DNA from: Flavobacterium sp. MC2016-06
GTDB lineage: Bacteria; Bacteroidota; Bacteroidia; Flavobacteriales; Flavobacteriaceae
DNA: 64,000 bases
Direction of reading: 5' to 3'
Assembly (NCBI RefSeq): GCF_009711165.2
Contig: NZ_WMID02000001.1
Location: forward strand, 124,001 to 188,000
Shown here: in pieces, positions 1-9,547 of the stretch
How the letters are laid out: every line of letters starts with the position of its first letter
How positions within the stretch are numbered: position 1 is the stretch's first letter
The notes under the pieces: model-generated
Database searches by the model: none
The model's input: the letters and a program-made list of their open reading frames with translations, nothing else
What the model was told of the DNA's origin: nothing
Position numbers and translations under genes: made by a program

Positions 1-1748
1 GCACTTAAATAATCGTATGCTTTTTGTCTGTTGTACGATAACAATCCAAGATTTTGCAGATACAAACTTTTTAAGATGATCTGGTCTTTTCTTTTGTCTC
101 CTGTATAAATAGTGTCTTCAATAAGAGCATCAATTACTTTTGGCGATTCGCCGTGTCTGGCAAGAAGATGATCTAATAAATTATTTCTTCGGTTAAGGTT
201 TGCATTTTCCTCTTCCATCAATTTCATTAAACCAAAAATATACGGGTTGTAAGGATCTTGTTGGTATTCGAACCAGCTTTTTTCTAATAATACAGCAGGA
301 TTTTCAGTACCATAACTATAATTAAAAATAGAAGTATCTTTTAATAAAGGTTTGATATGAGGCACATTATATAAAGATTGATAAAAATAACTTGGAGAAA
401 ACATTTTGTACGGAACTGGATATTCTAAATGTTTCTGCTCGTATTTATCTTTTAGGGCATAAAAAGTTTCTTCGTCTGAAGGAGCTCCAGAAGTTGAGTT
501 TTTAAAAGAAAATAGTTTAGAAACATTGGCCAGCTGCGAAAATTGATTGGCCAGAATCTGATCAAATAAAATCAAATATCCTTTTAACTGACGTGATTGT
601 GCAACTTGTATTGGCTGTGAATAATCTTCTATGGTATCATCGCCAATACCATATTGCTGCGGAAATGTATTCTGAATAGAATAATAAGTATTGATGTCTC
701 TAAAACTGCTTTTGGGTATTTTTGAGGCTTCTTTGTTGTTTATAAGAGCTGTTGTTTCTTCAAAATTATCAATAGTTGTCTGCAATGGCGCAAAGGAATC
801 AAAGGGTAAATCTTTTCCGTTGGCGCTTAATACCAGTTTTTTATTTTGATAAGAAGCTAATACATCAACAGACAGAATCTGCTCTATTAAGGCTTGAAGC
901 ACGTTTACTGTTTTTTCTTTTTGGTAAAGTTGTAAACCAGTTATTGAAACAACGCCGCTTACAGATTCTATGATCGGCACCAAATCAATGCTGCGAATAT
1001 TGTCTTTTTTATCTACTAAAGAATCCGTTAGAATCCAGCCATTTTCTAAATAAGGGCCGTCGTATATTTCGGCGGCAGTATATCCAGCAAGTTTTAGTGT
1101 ATCGTAGCCAGCCTGTTCTAGTATTGAAAAAATGTAAGTCTGTATTTTGGTCTGTACATTTAGTAAAATAGTATATTGATCGGCATCTTTTTGAATTTCT
1201 AATTTACCGCCAATCCAGCAGTTTACAGGACTCAGCGCAATTGGTTCATTAAAGATTTCGCCTAAATTTCGGCTTTTATTAAGTACATAAAATGCCGCTT
1301 TGCAAATGCCTGCAGTATCTGTAATTGCTGGATTTACATAAAGATAAACCTGATAGACTTTATTAAATGGAAAAACATTATTGTTATAAGAAAGTATCAC
1401 AACATTATAAACGTTTTCTACGCCATCAACGATATATTTTTTGTAATCATCAATCGTATACGGAGCAGTGGTAAGAATTTCATAAGGAAGATAAAATTGG
1501 TCTTTAATCTCGATATTTCCGTTGTAATCCGTTAAAATATCCGGAATACTAAAATCTGTACAATAACCCAATTCTGTCAAAGCAAAACAAAACTGGTCTA
1601 AAATGGTCATTCCGGGATCACTCGGATTAAAGTTTGTCCATTCACTGCCAATATGTTTTTGGATATAATCAATAGTCTCCGCTTTCAAGAATGAAAAATC
1701 TTGATGCGGCGGAAGCTGTTTTTTTGATATGTAATTAATAGTATCCAT
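1..1748 (-). CDS. eCIS baseplate protein, Afp12 type (partial, 3' end off window)
   Basis: The reading frame starts at the ATG at 1748 and stays open to the left edge, so about 582 codons are visible and the C-terminus is missing. It is a paralogue of the 902-aa protein at 47390-50098. Both carry an N-terminal FNxxDPGxTxL motif (here FNPSDPGMTIL), a central QLKGYLxxFDQIL block and an RRNNxLDHLLxR block. Afp12/Pvc12-type proteins are large baseplate-wedge components of contractile injection particles. The start lies 1 bp after the stop of the upstream baseplate J gene, which indicates translational coupling. The rest of locus 1 (tape measure, ATPase, cargo) should lie to the left. Family assignment rests on the paralogue and gene order. 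Confidence 0.85.
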   Translation of the reverse strand, partial: MDTINYISKKQLPPHQDFSFLKAETIDYIQKHIGSEWTNFNPSDPGMTILDQFCFALTELGYCTDFSIPDILTDYNGNIEIKDQFYLPYEILTTAPYTIDDYKKYIVDGVENVYNVVILSYNNNVFPFNKVYQVYLYVNPAITDTAGICKAAFYVLNKSRNLGEIFNEPIALSPVNCWIGGKLEIQKDADQYTILLNVQTKIQTYIFSILEQAGYDTLKLAGYTAAEIYDGPYLENGWILTDSLVDKKDNIRSIDLVPIIESVSGVVSITGLQLYQKEKTVNVLQALIEQILSVDVLASYQNKKLVLSANGKDLPFDSFAPLQTTIDNFEETTALINNKEASKIPKSSFRDINTYYSIQNTFPQQYGIGDDTIEDYSQPIQVAQSRQLKGYLILFDQILANQFSQLANVSKLFSFKNSTSGAPSDEETFYALKDKYEQKHLEYPVPYKMFSPSYFYQSLYNVPHIKPLLKDTSIFNYSYGTENPAVLLEKSWFEYQQDPYNPYIFGLMKLMEEENANLNRRNNLLDHLLARHGESPKVIDALIEDTIYTGDKRKDQIILKSLYLQNLGLLSYNRQKAYDYLS

Positions 1749-1749
1749 T

Positions 1750-4700
1750 TTATGCTAAAAAAGTAATATTGTGATTGGGTGCCGTTACTAAAAGTGATGA
1801 AGCTCCGTAAGCCTGAAGTTTTGTTTTATCTTTCTTGCAGACTGTTTGTATTTTGGTTACCGAATTGATGTAATAACTAGAAAACGAAATGTCTTGAACG
1901 GTTTCTACTCCTTCAATGGTTAGTATAAACGAGTTTATTTTGGCATCTAGGAGCGGTTGTCCTATTTCTATTTGAGGCGTACAATTGGTAATCCAAGGCG
2001 ATAAATATTCTTTTAACGCAAGGTTAATAGTTTTTAAAACCAATGTTTCCTGATAACCGCTTTTAAGCCCGATTACCGCATTGATCGTAACATATTCCAG
2101 ATTAAAATTAGAAACGTTTATGTTTGCAAAAGGCGATGCATTTTGAGTTAAGAAATCCTGAATCTCAATCTCAAGACAATTGGTTACCAAAGGCATAAAA
2201 GCATTACTGTTGTCTGTAGTTGTTTTTTTTATCAGATAGACATTACAGCTGTTATTAGATTGCTTGGTTACAACTTTAGAATAATAAACAGCATCAAAAT
2301 TTTGAGCAATCAGCGTATAATAATCGGCAGGACTTACAACTCTATTTTTTGTTTTAATTGTAGTACTGACTCTCTCATTTTTATTGGTTTTGTTTTCTGC
2401 TGCTTTTCCCCCAAAAGACGGAAATGGCTGCAATAAAGATGCTATCTGCGGAATTGCAGTCTGTGGTTTGGTTATCACATTAGCATTTATCTGCGGTACT
2501 TGAGTATCGGTTAAAAATGATGTTCCTGTTCGCTGTACACTAAAACCATTGGTTTGTAAAAAAGTAGTTTTAGAATACGTATCAAGTTCCCCGCAGACTG
2601 CAATTGCAAGCCAGTTATTTGTTCCCGGCATATAATCTTGATTGTTATTACAATCTAACGGAATAGCCAATTCTATAATTCCAGAGCATTTAAATTGATT
2701 GGTTTCGTCTGATAGTATTTTTACTTCATTCCAGCCCAAATTATTGAGATAGAAATATTGAACACTGTCGTAAGAAGTAATAACAGTTGAATTTCGAGCC
2801 AATTCAAAATATAAATTTAAAGAGCTGTTGCAGATTAAATTGTCCAATTCTAGGAATAAAGCACCAGTATAATCAAAAGTTGGGTAAATAGGAAAACCAT
2901 TTTTTAGATCGGTTTGCGGCAGACCCACAATTGCTGTATTTGTTAAAGCTGTACTTGTTTGAATAGCTGTACTGTCAAATATTGAATAATTCTTAAACGG
3001 AGAATACAAAAAAAACTGCAGCGGATAATGTCCTGCTGTGCCGTCTAGTTTGTAAACGATATTTGCGGTATAGTCTGCCGAAATTGTTTTTATTTTTGGT
3101 GCAAATGGTACGCTGGCAGGCGGTATAATTTGAGAACTAACATCTTTTCCTCTTGATTTGTTAAAAATATTTCCGTTTTTAAAAGCTATACTGGTAACAA
3201 CATTTGGGTACAATTCTGAACCAAAACCATATTCAGGACTAGCCAAAACCATCTTTATAAATCCTGAAGTACTGGTATCTGTAAATTTTAATGGCTGGTT
3301 TTGAATACTGGGATCGAGCAGTTCTAAAGCTTTATCAGTGCTGTCAGTATCGTTAGTTTTTACAGCATCAGCAGTATTTTGAGAATCAGTTTTAAGTTTG
3401 TAATAACTGTAATAACTACTTAAGTTGCTTACAAATGGTATTTTTGGATCTCCATTAGCAGGATTGAATAAATCAACAGGATTTGTATTTTCTTCTATTG
3501 AAACAAATGAAACAGATGTAGGATCTGTTTTGGGTTGGTCAACTTTTGTTATTTGCAGACCAGTCCATGATTTTTCTTGAAGAATATTAAAATTTGCTTT
3601 AAAATTTGCATTGTTAAATGTCTCAGGAATAGTGGTGACTGGATTATCATTCTTTTTTAAAAAACTAAATAGACTTGTATCTGATTTTGTATTATTAGAT
3701 GAAGGTGTAACCAAATACGTATTGTATGCGGTGTAATACGTCATGAAATCAGAAGGTAGTTTATCCCAATCTATTGTTACCAGAAAATTATCCAGAGGTT
3801 TACTGAATATTTCATTATTTCCGATAATAAAATTAGAATTCAATAACGGAGTTGGTCCAAAAGGAGGAAAGGGATTTTTGGCATTTAATTCTCCAAAATC
3901 ATTATACAATTGAAAGGTTTGCGCTCCTTTTACAGCTGTATTTATTGTGATGGAAGTTATTTGCTGCGATGCACTTGAATCAGCAATAGTTTCGAATACT
4001 ATTTTTAGCATTGGCCATTCTGTTTTTACTCCATCTGGATTAATTAGAAACGGCTCAATTGGCAGATCTGCAGGCGTAAGATTAAACACTACAGTAATAG
4101 CGTTTGGTACCTGCGGCGTGTTTAACGGAAATGCAGGTGCAGTTAATTTTAGCCAGCTTTTTTGTGTGCTGAGAAAGAAATCTGCTCCTTGTAAAACAGA
4201 AGAATCTATTGCAGCGCTAAACTCAAAAGTCAAAGTGATCGTTCTTTGTCCTTCTCTTAATAATAACATTGGAGAAGCAAAGGCAAATCCCGTAGACAAT
4301 GGAGTAGTGGCTGGAGTTTCGTCTCCAAAGGTTGGCCAGCTTATTGTATTACCCGCTTCATCTTTCTGAATGCTCGATGGTTTACTAATAGTTTGTAAGT
4401 TATAAGAGCAGGAGTTTGGTTGTTTTTGATAAGCAAGAGTTTGTACACTTGTAATTGATGCAGGATTCAGGACTACGTCTTTTTGTGATGCAAATAGTAT
4501 TGGATCTGCCTGCGCATCAACTCCAGCATTGAATAATGTACCCGAAGGTAAATTAAATACAGAATCGGTTTTTGCTAATACGGCACACAAAAAAGCATGG
4601 TCTGCCACGGCAGGCAATTTGGTTTGTTTTAGAATATCGGTATAATAAAAATCAAGATGTTTTTGCGAAATTCCGTTTAAGTGATCTTGCTGTACTTTTA

Positions 4701-5508
4701 AGGTATTTACAAAAGAACGCAAAAGTGTTGTGTCTGGAAATTTACTTTTTTTATGGCTTAATTTTTTAAATTCATTTGTTGAATGATGAATTATGGTCTC
4801 TAAAAAATGAAATAAATGATCTGCAATTATAGTCAAAATATTCAGAGAGAAAGAAGTCATTTTTGATGCAGCATCCAGAACGGTTTTTTCTGTTTCAAAA
4901 CCAAAAACCTCCCAAAACGGACTTTTGTCTTTGTTTATAGACCAAATATCTGTATTAAAAGAGGTAAAATCATTATTAGGCATATTTGCAGTAAATATTC
5001 CTTTTGCAGACAAGTTGTTTAAATATTGTCTGAAAGATTGTATCGCCCAGAAATCAACACTTAATTTTGTTTTTACTTCGTGAATGATATAATTTTTAAG
5101 ATCATATATTTCATTAGAACTCTGCATATAATGCGTCCAGCGTTCAATGATTTTGTAGATCGAAGTAATGTGGTCAAATAGTTTATTGAGTGCTATAGAA
5201 GTCAGATTTCCGTCAATTTGTTTTTGAAGTAAATTTTGAATTTCGGTACAGCTGTTTTTATAGATCGAATGCAGGTTTTTATAATTTGTTTTGGATATTG
5301 ACACCATTAAAAAAACAGGATCTTTTAGTAAAAAAGGATTCCAGTTTCCGTCGATTGTATTGGTATCATTATAAAAATTAATTAGTTTGCTAAATTCAGT
5401 AAGAAAGTACAGCCAATCCTGCTCGTCCCTTCCGTCTATTAAATACGGACTTGGAACGAGTGATTCGTTGCGTGAATTTAGGGCACTATTTTGATCCATT
5501 ACAATCAT
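1750..5508 (-). CDS. eCIS baseplate J-like protein (Afp11 type)
   Basis: A 1252-aa baseplate J/gp6-like protein that would form the wedge ring around the spike hub. The C-terminal third has the RVSTTIKTKNRVVSPADYY region, matching the RVSERLRHKNRAITLWDY region of the paralogue at 50086-53397. This R-x(6)-KNR-x(5)-DY pattern is typical of the family. The middle is a long, Ser/Thr/Asn-rich beta region, and the N-terminal 200 residues look helical. Its start overlaps the stop of the gp25 gene by one base (TAATG), so the two are probably coupled. M4 is an alternative start. It is about 150 aa longer than the locus 2 copy. Confidence 0.88.
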   Translation of the reverse strand: MIVMDQNSALNSRNESLVPSPYLIDGRDEQDWLYFLTEFSKLINFYNDTNTIDGNWNPFLLKDPVFLMVSISKTNYKNLHSIYKNSCTEIQNLLQKQIDGNLTSIALNKLFDHITSIYKIIERWTHYMQSSNEIYDLKNYIIHEVKTKLSVDFWAIQSFRQYLNNLSAKGIFTANMPNNDFTSFNTDIWSINKDKSPFWEVFGFETEKTVLDAASKMTSFSLNILTIIADHLFHFLETIIHHSTNEFKKLSHKKSKFPDTTLLRSFVNTLKVQQDHLNGISQKHLDFYYTDILKQTKLPAVADHAFLCAVLAKTDSVFNLPSGTLFNAGVDAQADPILFASQKDVVLNPASITSVQTLAYQKQPNSCSYNLQTISKPSSIQKDEAGNTISWPTFGDETPATTPLSTGFAFASPMLLLREGQRTITLTFEFSAAIDSSVLQGADFFLSTQKSWLKLTAPAFPLNTPQVPNAITVVFNLTPADLPIEPFLINPDGVKTEWPMLKIVFETIADSSASQQITSITINTAVKGAQTFQLYNDFGELNAKNPFPPFGPTPLLNSNFIIGNNEIFSKPLDNFLVTIDWDKLPSDFMTYYTAYNTYLVTPSSNNTKSDTSLFSFLKKNDNPVTTIPETFNNANFKANFNILQEKSWTGLQITKVDQPKTDPTSVSFVSIEENTNPVDLFNPANGDPKIPFVSNLSSYYSYYKLKTDSQNTADAVKTNDTDSTDKALELLDPSIQNQPLKFTDTSTSGFIKMVLASPEYGFGSELYPNVVTSIAFKNGNIFNKSRGKDVSSQIIPPASVPFAPKIKTISADYTANIVYKLDGTAGHYPLQFFLYSPFKNYSIFDSTAIQTSTALTNTAIVGLPQTDLKNGFPIYPTFDYTGALFLELDNLICNSSLNLYFELARNSTVITSYDSVQYFYLNNLGWNEVKILSDETNQFKCSGIIELAIPLDCNNNQDYMPGTNNWLAIAVCGELDTYSKTTFLQTNGFSVQRTGTSFLTDTQVPQINANVITKPQTAIPQIASLLQPFPSFGGKAAENKTNKNERVSTTIKTKNRVVSPADYYTLIAQNFDAVYYSKVVTKQSNNSCNVYLIKKTTTDNSNAFMPLVTNCLEIEIQDFLTQNASPFANINVSNFNLEYVTINAVIGLKSGYQETLVLKTINLALKEYLSPWITNCTPQIEIGQPLLDAKINSFILTIEGVETVQDISFSSYYINSVTKIQTVCKKDKTKLQAYGASSLLVTAPNHNITFLA

Positions 5509-5942
5509 TATTTTTTGGCTAAGTTGGTTCCTTCTTTTATGTGAAAAGGAAACACATAATTATGTCTGGTATTGGTTTGCGAATAGACATAAATGATTAA
5601 TATTTCGATTATTCCATTTGTAATATCTGTTGATGCAACTTGTACATCTTGTACCAATATTCTGGGTTCGTAGCGGAGTAAAGCGAACTTGATAGTTTCT
5701 ATAATTTCTCCTTTTAGACTGCTGTCAATTTTTCTGAACATAAATTGCTGTAAACCAGATCCAAAATTAGATTCTAGCGTGCGTTCGCCTTTGCGTGTAC
5801 TCAGAATAATATTGATAGACTCATTGATATTCGTTTCATTTGATGACGTATTCAACTGATGATTTCCCACAGAAAATGAGACGGGAAATGCCCATCCTGA
5901 ACCTAAAAAGGTGCTTTTACTTTTATCGACTACATTATCCAC
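5508..5942 (-). CDS. GPW/gp25 family baseplate protein (Afp9 type)
   Basis: A 144-aa protein of the T4 gp25/GPW family, a baseplate wedge component that nucleates sheath polymerisation. It shows the family pattern of a helical N-terminus, the GERTLESNFGSGL segment (glycine-rich turn after the conserved ER) and YEPRI before the last beta strands. The paralogue at 53405-53815 has GERVMLPKYGCNV and HEPRI at the same places, and FLGSGWAFP here matches FLGTGWSFP there. The start overlaps the end of the PAAR gene by 8 bp and the stop overlaps the J gene start by one base. Confidence 0.93.
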   Translation of the reverse strand: MDNVVDKSKSTFLGSGWAFPVSFSVGNHQLNTSSNETNINESINIILSTRKGERTLESNFGSGLQQFMFRKIDSSLKGEIIETIKFALLRYEPRILVQDVQVASTDITNGIIEILIIYVYSQTNTRHNYVFPFHIKEGTNLAKK

Positions 5943-6234
5943 CTATCATTACATTAAATGCTCCAAGGACTATTGATCCTCCATGAGCGGTTGTATCTCC
6001 CATTCTTGCGGCGGGAAGTCCGCCAATCATTACAGTTGCCGATCCTTTTACTATTGCATCTGGCGGTCCTACACACATCAATGTATCGCCAACTCTTGCT
6101 GCTGGTAATCCTACTATTAAAACAGTTGGTTCTCCTGGACCAATAATTGGCCCGCCAACATGTGGAATAGGAGGGACTCCGGGTGTTACCATCGGACATT
6201 CGTGAAAATCTGTAAGTCTAGCTGCTGGTGGCAT
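5935..6234 (-). CDS. PAAR-domain spike-tip protein (Afp10 type)
   Basis: A 99-aa PAAR-repeat protein that would sharpen the tip of the VgrG-like spike and may anchor effectors. The motif occurs three times: PAARLTD at the N-terminus, PAARVGD near residue 45 and PAARMGD near residue 74. His and Cys residues (HECP, MCVGPP, TAHGG) can bind a metal at the tip. Length and motif spacing match the paralogue at 53818-54108 (96 aa). It overlaps the gp25 gene by 8 bp. Unlike locus 2, it is separated from the upstream VgrG-like gene by 187 bp. Confidence 0.95.
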   Translation of the reverse strand: MPPAARLTDFHECPMVTPGVPPIPHVGGPIIGPGEPTVLIVGLPAARVGDTLMCVGPPDAIVKGSATVMIGGLPAARMGDTTAHGGSIVLGAFNVMIGG

Positions 6235-6386
6235 ATCTTGTTATTGTTTAAGCGTTTGTATTTATTTTAATACATCAATTTTGCAGGTTTTAAAACAGGC
6301 GTTTTACTTGTTCAAATGCAGATATCTTATCTATGTGAGAGAAATATTTTTCTTTTATGTTACTGCTATTAAAAAAATAAAATCTA

Positions 6387-6404
6387 TCCCGATAGCTATC
6401 GGGA
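6387..6404. repeat. 18-bp perfect palindrome inside the locus 1 operon
   Basis: TCCCGATAGCTATCGGGA is a perfect palindrome in the 187-bp gap between the VgrG-like and PAAR genes. The locus 2 equivalent of this gap is 4 bp. No T-tract follows it on the minus strand, so it is not a clear intrinsic terminator. It could be a REP-like repeat or an RNA hairpin that separates expression of the two halves of the operon. Confidence 0.8.
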
Positions 6405-6421
6405 CTATGTGTTAAATATTT

Positions 6422-8221
6422 TTAGTTAATCATTACCATTGCACCTTTCAGCGTTAACTCCATTCCTCCAGATACTTGTGCCATTTGTCCGCCTTGAGCA
6501 GAATATTGCATATCTGCAGATTCTTTAATATTCATTCCTTTTATGGCGACATCGCCTCCACTGGATTCAATAGAAACACCTTGCATTCCTTTTATACTCA
6601 CATTTTGCTGCGCCGAAATGGTTATGTTTTTCTGACTGCTCAAATCAATACCGCTTTCTGACATTACAATACTATTTTGATTTTGATCTTGAATCGTGAT
6701 TTTCTTATCTTTGTCGCTTATAATTATGGTGTTTTTATTGGGCGTTGCGACGGTCCAGATTTTATTTTCGTCATCAAACTGTACTGAAATTCCAGATTTG
6801 GAAACAATGGCTTTTATCGAATTTTTATCGTTAGGTTCTAAACCTGTAAAGGGTTTTATAGTTGTTGAGCTGTACAAACTTCCTAAAATGACAGGATAAC
6901 GCGGATCTTCATTTAAGAAACCAAGAATTACTTCATCTCCAACTTCAGGTAAAAAAAAGGCTCCTGCACCGCTTGTAGAATAAAAATTAGAAAGTCTTGC
7001 CCAGATGCCTGCGCCATTTGCATCAAAGAGCGGAATGTTTACTAAAATTCGATATTGAGAATCTGGGTCTTCATACATTTGTTTTACGGTACCGTTAAAC
7101 AAACCTCTGGCTCCCGGAATAAGACCTGATGCGGGAGGAGACATAACATCTGGAGCTTCTGTAAACCAAAGCGGTGAAAGTCCCAATGAAACCTCAGAAA
7201 CCCAATTTCCCCCAGAAAGATCATGAACAACACCTGCAATAAGATAATCACCGTTAAAGCGGTCGCCAAGACCAGCAAAAGTCATGTATTTTCCGGGATC
7301 GATTAAATTGGTGCCTTGAAATTTTGCCTCGCCAGTTATTTTAGAATATTCACTTTTAATGATTTGCGCTTTTGACCAAATATTTAAATCTGCGGTTTCT
7401 AAAGGTCCAGAAGTCTGGAGCTGAAAAGTAGAAAGCCCGATAACGTCTGATAATTTTTTGGACGTTAAATTTCCTGATCCTGCCACATTTGGTGTTGCCG
7501 GACTGTTTATAATGGCTTGTGTTTTGTAATCCCAAGCATTAGATGTAACATTTCCCAATTGAGAAGTAGCATCTAGTTTGGCATTAAATTCATATAAATT
7601 GTCTCCATATGTAACAATAAGTACAGATGATGTACTGCTGTCTGGAGCAATTACCGAAACGGTACCATTTATAGTGGTCACAATTAAGCCATTTGCTTCG
7701 GCAAGAGACAGAATATAGTCCCAATCGGTTACATAATACTGCACTTGTTCAGGCCATGTGGTTGTGGTTGCTGTAACATTTGGCGTTAATCCAGAATAAG
7801 TTCCTATAATTGTTGAAATAATATCGCTGTCTTTTTGTTTAGAATAGGTAAGGCTTTTTCTGCCCACAATCATTTTTACTGCAGCATCACTACAATCAAT
7901 TTCCAGAGCAGATCCTATCAAGCTGTCAATTCTAATGGACTGACTCATGATGATACCGCTAAAAATAACTTGGTTGGTATTATCATAACCCGCTTCAATG
8001 CTGATTGCTGCACCGGGAACAAAAGTATCGGAAGAACTTGCTATAAACGTTCCTGTATTGGCTTCTCCGTCTAGAATTACAATTTTAGCAGAAGCAATTC
8101 GGTTTACTTTTTTTTCTACGTGTACAGAAAACACACTAAGTTCATCGGGTATTGTAGTACCGTTGACTTTTACTGTGAATGTTGCGATTCCGCCGCTTTT
8201 TATTTCGTCTGAAGCACTCAT
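6422..8221 (-). CDS. VgrG-like spike protein (Afp8 type)
   Basis: A 599-aa spike/hub protein combining gp27-like and gp5-like parts. The N-terminal two thirds resemble the phage GPD/late-control fold. An OB-fold follows around residue 370, with the signature GTVKQMYEDPDSQYRI then VGDEVILGFLNEDPRYPVIL. The C-terminus is a repetitive strand region rich in SIxG and AIKG units, as in the gp5 beta-helix needle. The particle would carry a trimer with the PAAR protein on top. Its start overlaps the stop of the LysM gene by one base. The paralogue at 54113-55858 has the same layout. Confidence 0.92.
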   Translation of the reverse strand: MSASDEIKSGGIATFTVKVNGTTIPDELSVFSVHVEKKVNRIASAKIVILDGEANTGTFIASSSDTFVPGAAISIEAGYDNTNQVIFSGIIMSQSIRIDSLIGSALEIDCSDAAVKMIVGRKSLTYSKQKDSDIISTIIGTYSGLTPNVTATTTTWPEQVQYYVTDWDYILSLAEANGLIVTTINGTVSVIAPDSSTSSVLIVTYGDNLYEFNAKLDATSQLGNVTSNAWDYKTQAIINSPATPNVAGSGNLTSKKLSDVIGLSTFQLQTSGPLETADLNIWSKAQIIKSEYSKITGEAKFQGTNLIDPGKYMTFAGLGDRFNGDYLIAGVVHDLSGGNWVSEVSLGLSPLWFTEAPDVMSPPASGLIPGARGLFNGTVKQMYEDPDSQYRILVNIPLFDANGAGIWARLSNFYSTSGAGAFFLPEVGDEVILGFLNEDPRYPVILGSLYSSTTIKPFTGLEPNDKNSIKAIVSKSGISVQFDDENKIWTVATPNKNTIIISDKDKKITIQDQNQNSIVMSESGIDLSSQKNITISAQQNVSIKGMQGVSIESSGGDVAIKGMNIKESADMQYSAQGGQMAQVSGGMELTLKGAMVMIN

Positions 8222-8895
8222 TAATTGGAGGGATTTAAGGGTGGAAATATCAATTTATCGATTCCGTTTAGGTTTCTAAATTTATTTAGTTTGTTGTATT
8301 GGGCTACTTGTATGTAATACGAATCATCATCCCAGACTTTTAAGCACAATTGCGGTAAAGACATTCCTTCTGTGACGTTTACAATATGCGTTAAGTCTGG
8401 AGACTCTGGTGCATCTGTCATTGTTACTGTTTTAGAAGAAATATATTGACTGAAAGACAGTGATATCTTGGCTCTCAAAGGGCTTCCGTCGGGTTTAAAC
8501 AGCGTATAAGAAATATCAATTGACTCTAAAACACCATTAAAAGTAATATTCTGTCCCCATTGCACTTTTACAAAATTCGGACGGTGAATTTTACCATTAT
8601 AGGTGTAAATAATCGTTTCTAAGGCGGTTATTTCTTTTGCCATATCAACACGTTTAGCATCTACAATACCGGTACAGTCTATAACCATTTCTAAACTAAG
8701 TTTGTTACTAGGTGTACTTTTATACTTTTGCGAAGCCGAGCTTGTTGCAGGAGCCTGCTGTTCGTTGTATTCAATACTTTTTTGTAACTTAATAGTATCT
8801 GGATTGATCATAAAGGAATATGGATTTCCGGAGAATTTATTCTGAAATTCTTCGTCTGTATATCCCGTTATTTTCATTAATTCTAAACTTGCCAT
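8221..8895 (-). CDS. eCIS LysM-like hub protein (Afp7 type)
   Basis: A 224-aa protein of the Afp7/gp53-like family that connects the tube to the spike. The N-terminal 150 residues are the family beta-rich domain (FMINPDTIKLQKSIEY, then FNGVLESIDISYTLFKPDGSPLRAKI). The last 50 residues are a LysM-like module (VTEGMSLPQLC, YIQVAQYNKLNKFRNL, IFPP). The FKPDG-xPxRA motif is shared exactly with the locus 2 paralogue at 55858-56541. In these particles the LysM module is structural and need not bind peptidoglycan. Confidence 0.9.
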   Translation of the reverse strand: MASLELMKITGYTDEEFQNKFSGNPYSFMINPDTIKLQKSIEYNEQQAPATSSASQKYKSTPSNKLSLEMVIDCTGIVDAKRVDMAKEITALETIIYTYNGKIHRPNFVKVQWGQNITFNGVLESIDISYTLFKPDGSPLRAKISLSFSQYISSKTVTMTDAPESPDLTHIVNVTEGMSLPQLCLKVWDDDSYYIQVAQYNKLNKFRNLNGIDKLIFPPLNPSN

Positions 8896-8906
8896 TTTTG
8901 TAGTAT

Positions 8907-9077
8907 TCAGCGTTTATAACTATTGTCGTATTTTTTTTCTACAATCATTCTTTTGCATTCTTCCAGTAATTGTTTCCTTAACAGAGACAATTCTTTTTCT
9001 TTTGCAAGAGAAGAATTCTTCGTATTAGTACTTACGATTTGTGTTTTGATTATGAGTTCTCTTATTTCTACGGGCAT
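8907..9077 (-). CDS. DUF5908 small eCIS protein
   Basis: A 56-aa protein that begins MPVEIRELIIKTQI and continues as a Lys/Glu-rich helix ending NSYKR. The start matches the DUF5908 family pattern (MPxEIxEL-x-IK), and the equivalent gene in locus 2 (56544-56702) starts MPIEIKELHIKI. The family is found in Bacteroidota contractile injection loci between the second tube protein and the LysM protein, the place of afp6. The gene sits 2 bp after the upstream gene and 11 bp before the next. It is too short for usual ORF cut-offs, but synteny and sequence conservation between the loci support it. Its function is unknown. Confidence 0.85.
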   Translation of the reverse strand: MPVEIRELIIKTQIVSTNTKNSSLAKEKELSLLRKQLLEECKRMIVEKKYDNSYKR

Positions 9078-9079
9078 AA

Positions 9080-9547
9080 TTAATTGCTAAAAAGTTTATC
9101 GTAAGTTGTATTCGAAGAAATATCAAAATAGGTGTAAGCGAGTTCAATAGATTCTATAGCAATGCCGCTTTCCTGAGAGTTTAGATCAGAAACAGCATAT
9201 TTTATGGGATAGGCATTGTTAAAAGTCCATTGCATACACACAATACCATTGGCATTGAGCAGACTCAATATTACGTTATGCGGCTGAATTGCATTTGCCA
9301 ATCCTTGATCGATACAGTTAGCACACCAGCTTACCAATGCAGATCCAACAGGAACAATGGCTCTCTTTAAAACTAAGTTCTGACTGTTAGAAACAGTTGG
9401 GAGGCGGTATTTAAATCTATTTTCGCCTCCACAAACAATTTCTTCTACGCTTAATTCTTTAGATATGCCAGATACTTCCTTAAAAGCGGCATCTACACCA
9501 GAAAAAGAGAGTGTAAAATAAAAGCTAACCGGATAATCACTTGCCAC
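9080..9547 (-). CDS. eCIS tube protein 2 (Afp5 type)
   Basis: A 155-aa tail-tube family protein, probably the tube initiator that joins baseplate and tube. Family signatures are YFTLSFSGVDAAFKEVSGIS near the N-terminus, GGENRFKYRLP, LVLKRAIV and WCANCI, followed by ESIELAYTYFD at the end. The paralogue at 56705-57151 has GGENRFKHKLP, LTLKRGML and WCRDAI at the same places. The start overlaps the end of the first tube gene by 11 bp. Confidence 0.92.
   Translation of the reverse strand: MASDYPVSFYFTLSFSGVDAAFKEVSGISKELSVEEIVCGGENRFKYRLPTVSNSQNLVLKRAIVPVGSALVSWCANCIDQGLANAIQPHNVILSLLNANGIVCMQWTFNNAYPIKYAVSDLNSQESGIAIESIELAYTYFDISSNTTYDKLFSN

Noticed and set aside
3947..4369. 140-codon plus-strand open frame inside the J gene
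   Set aside because: It lies within a well-supported minus-strand gene and has no recognisable domain.
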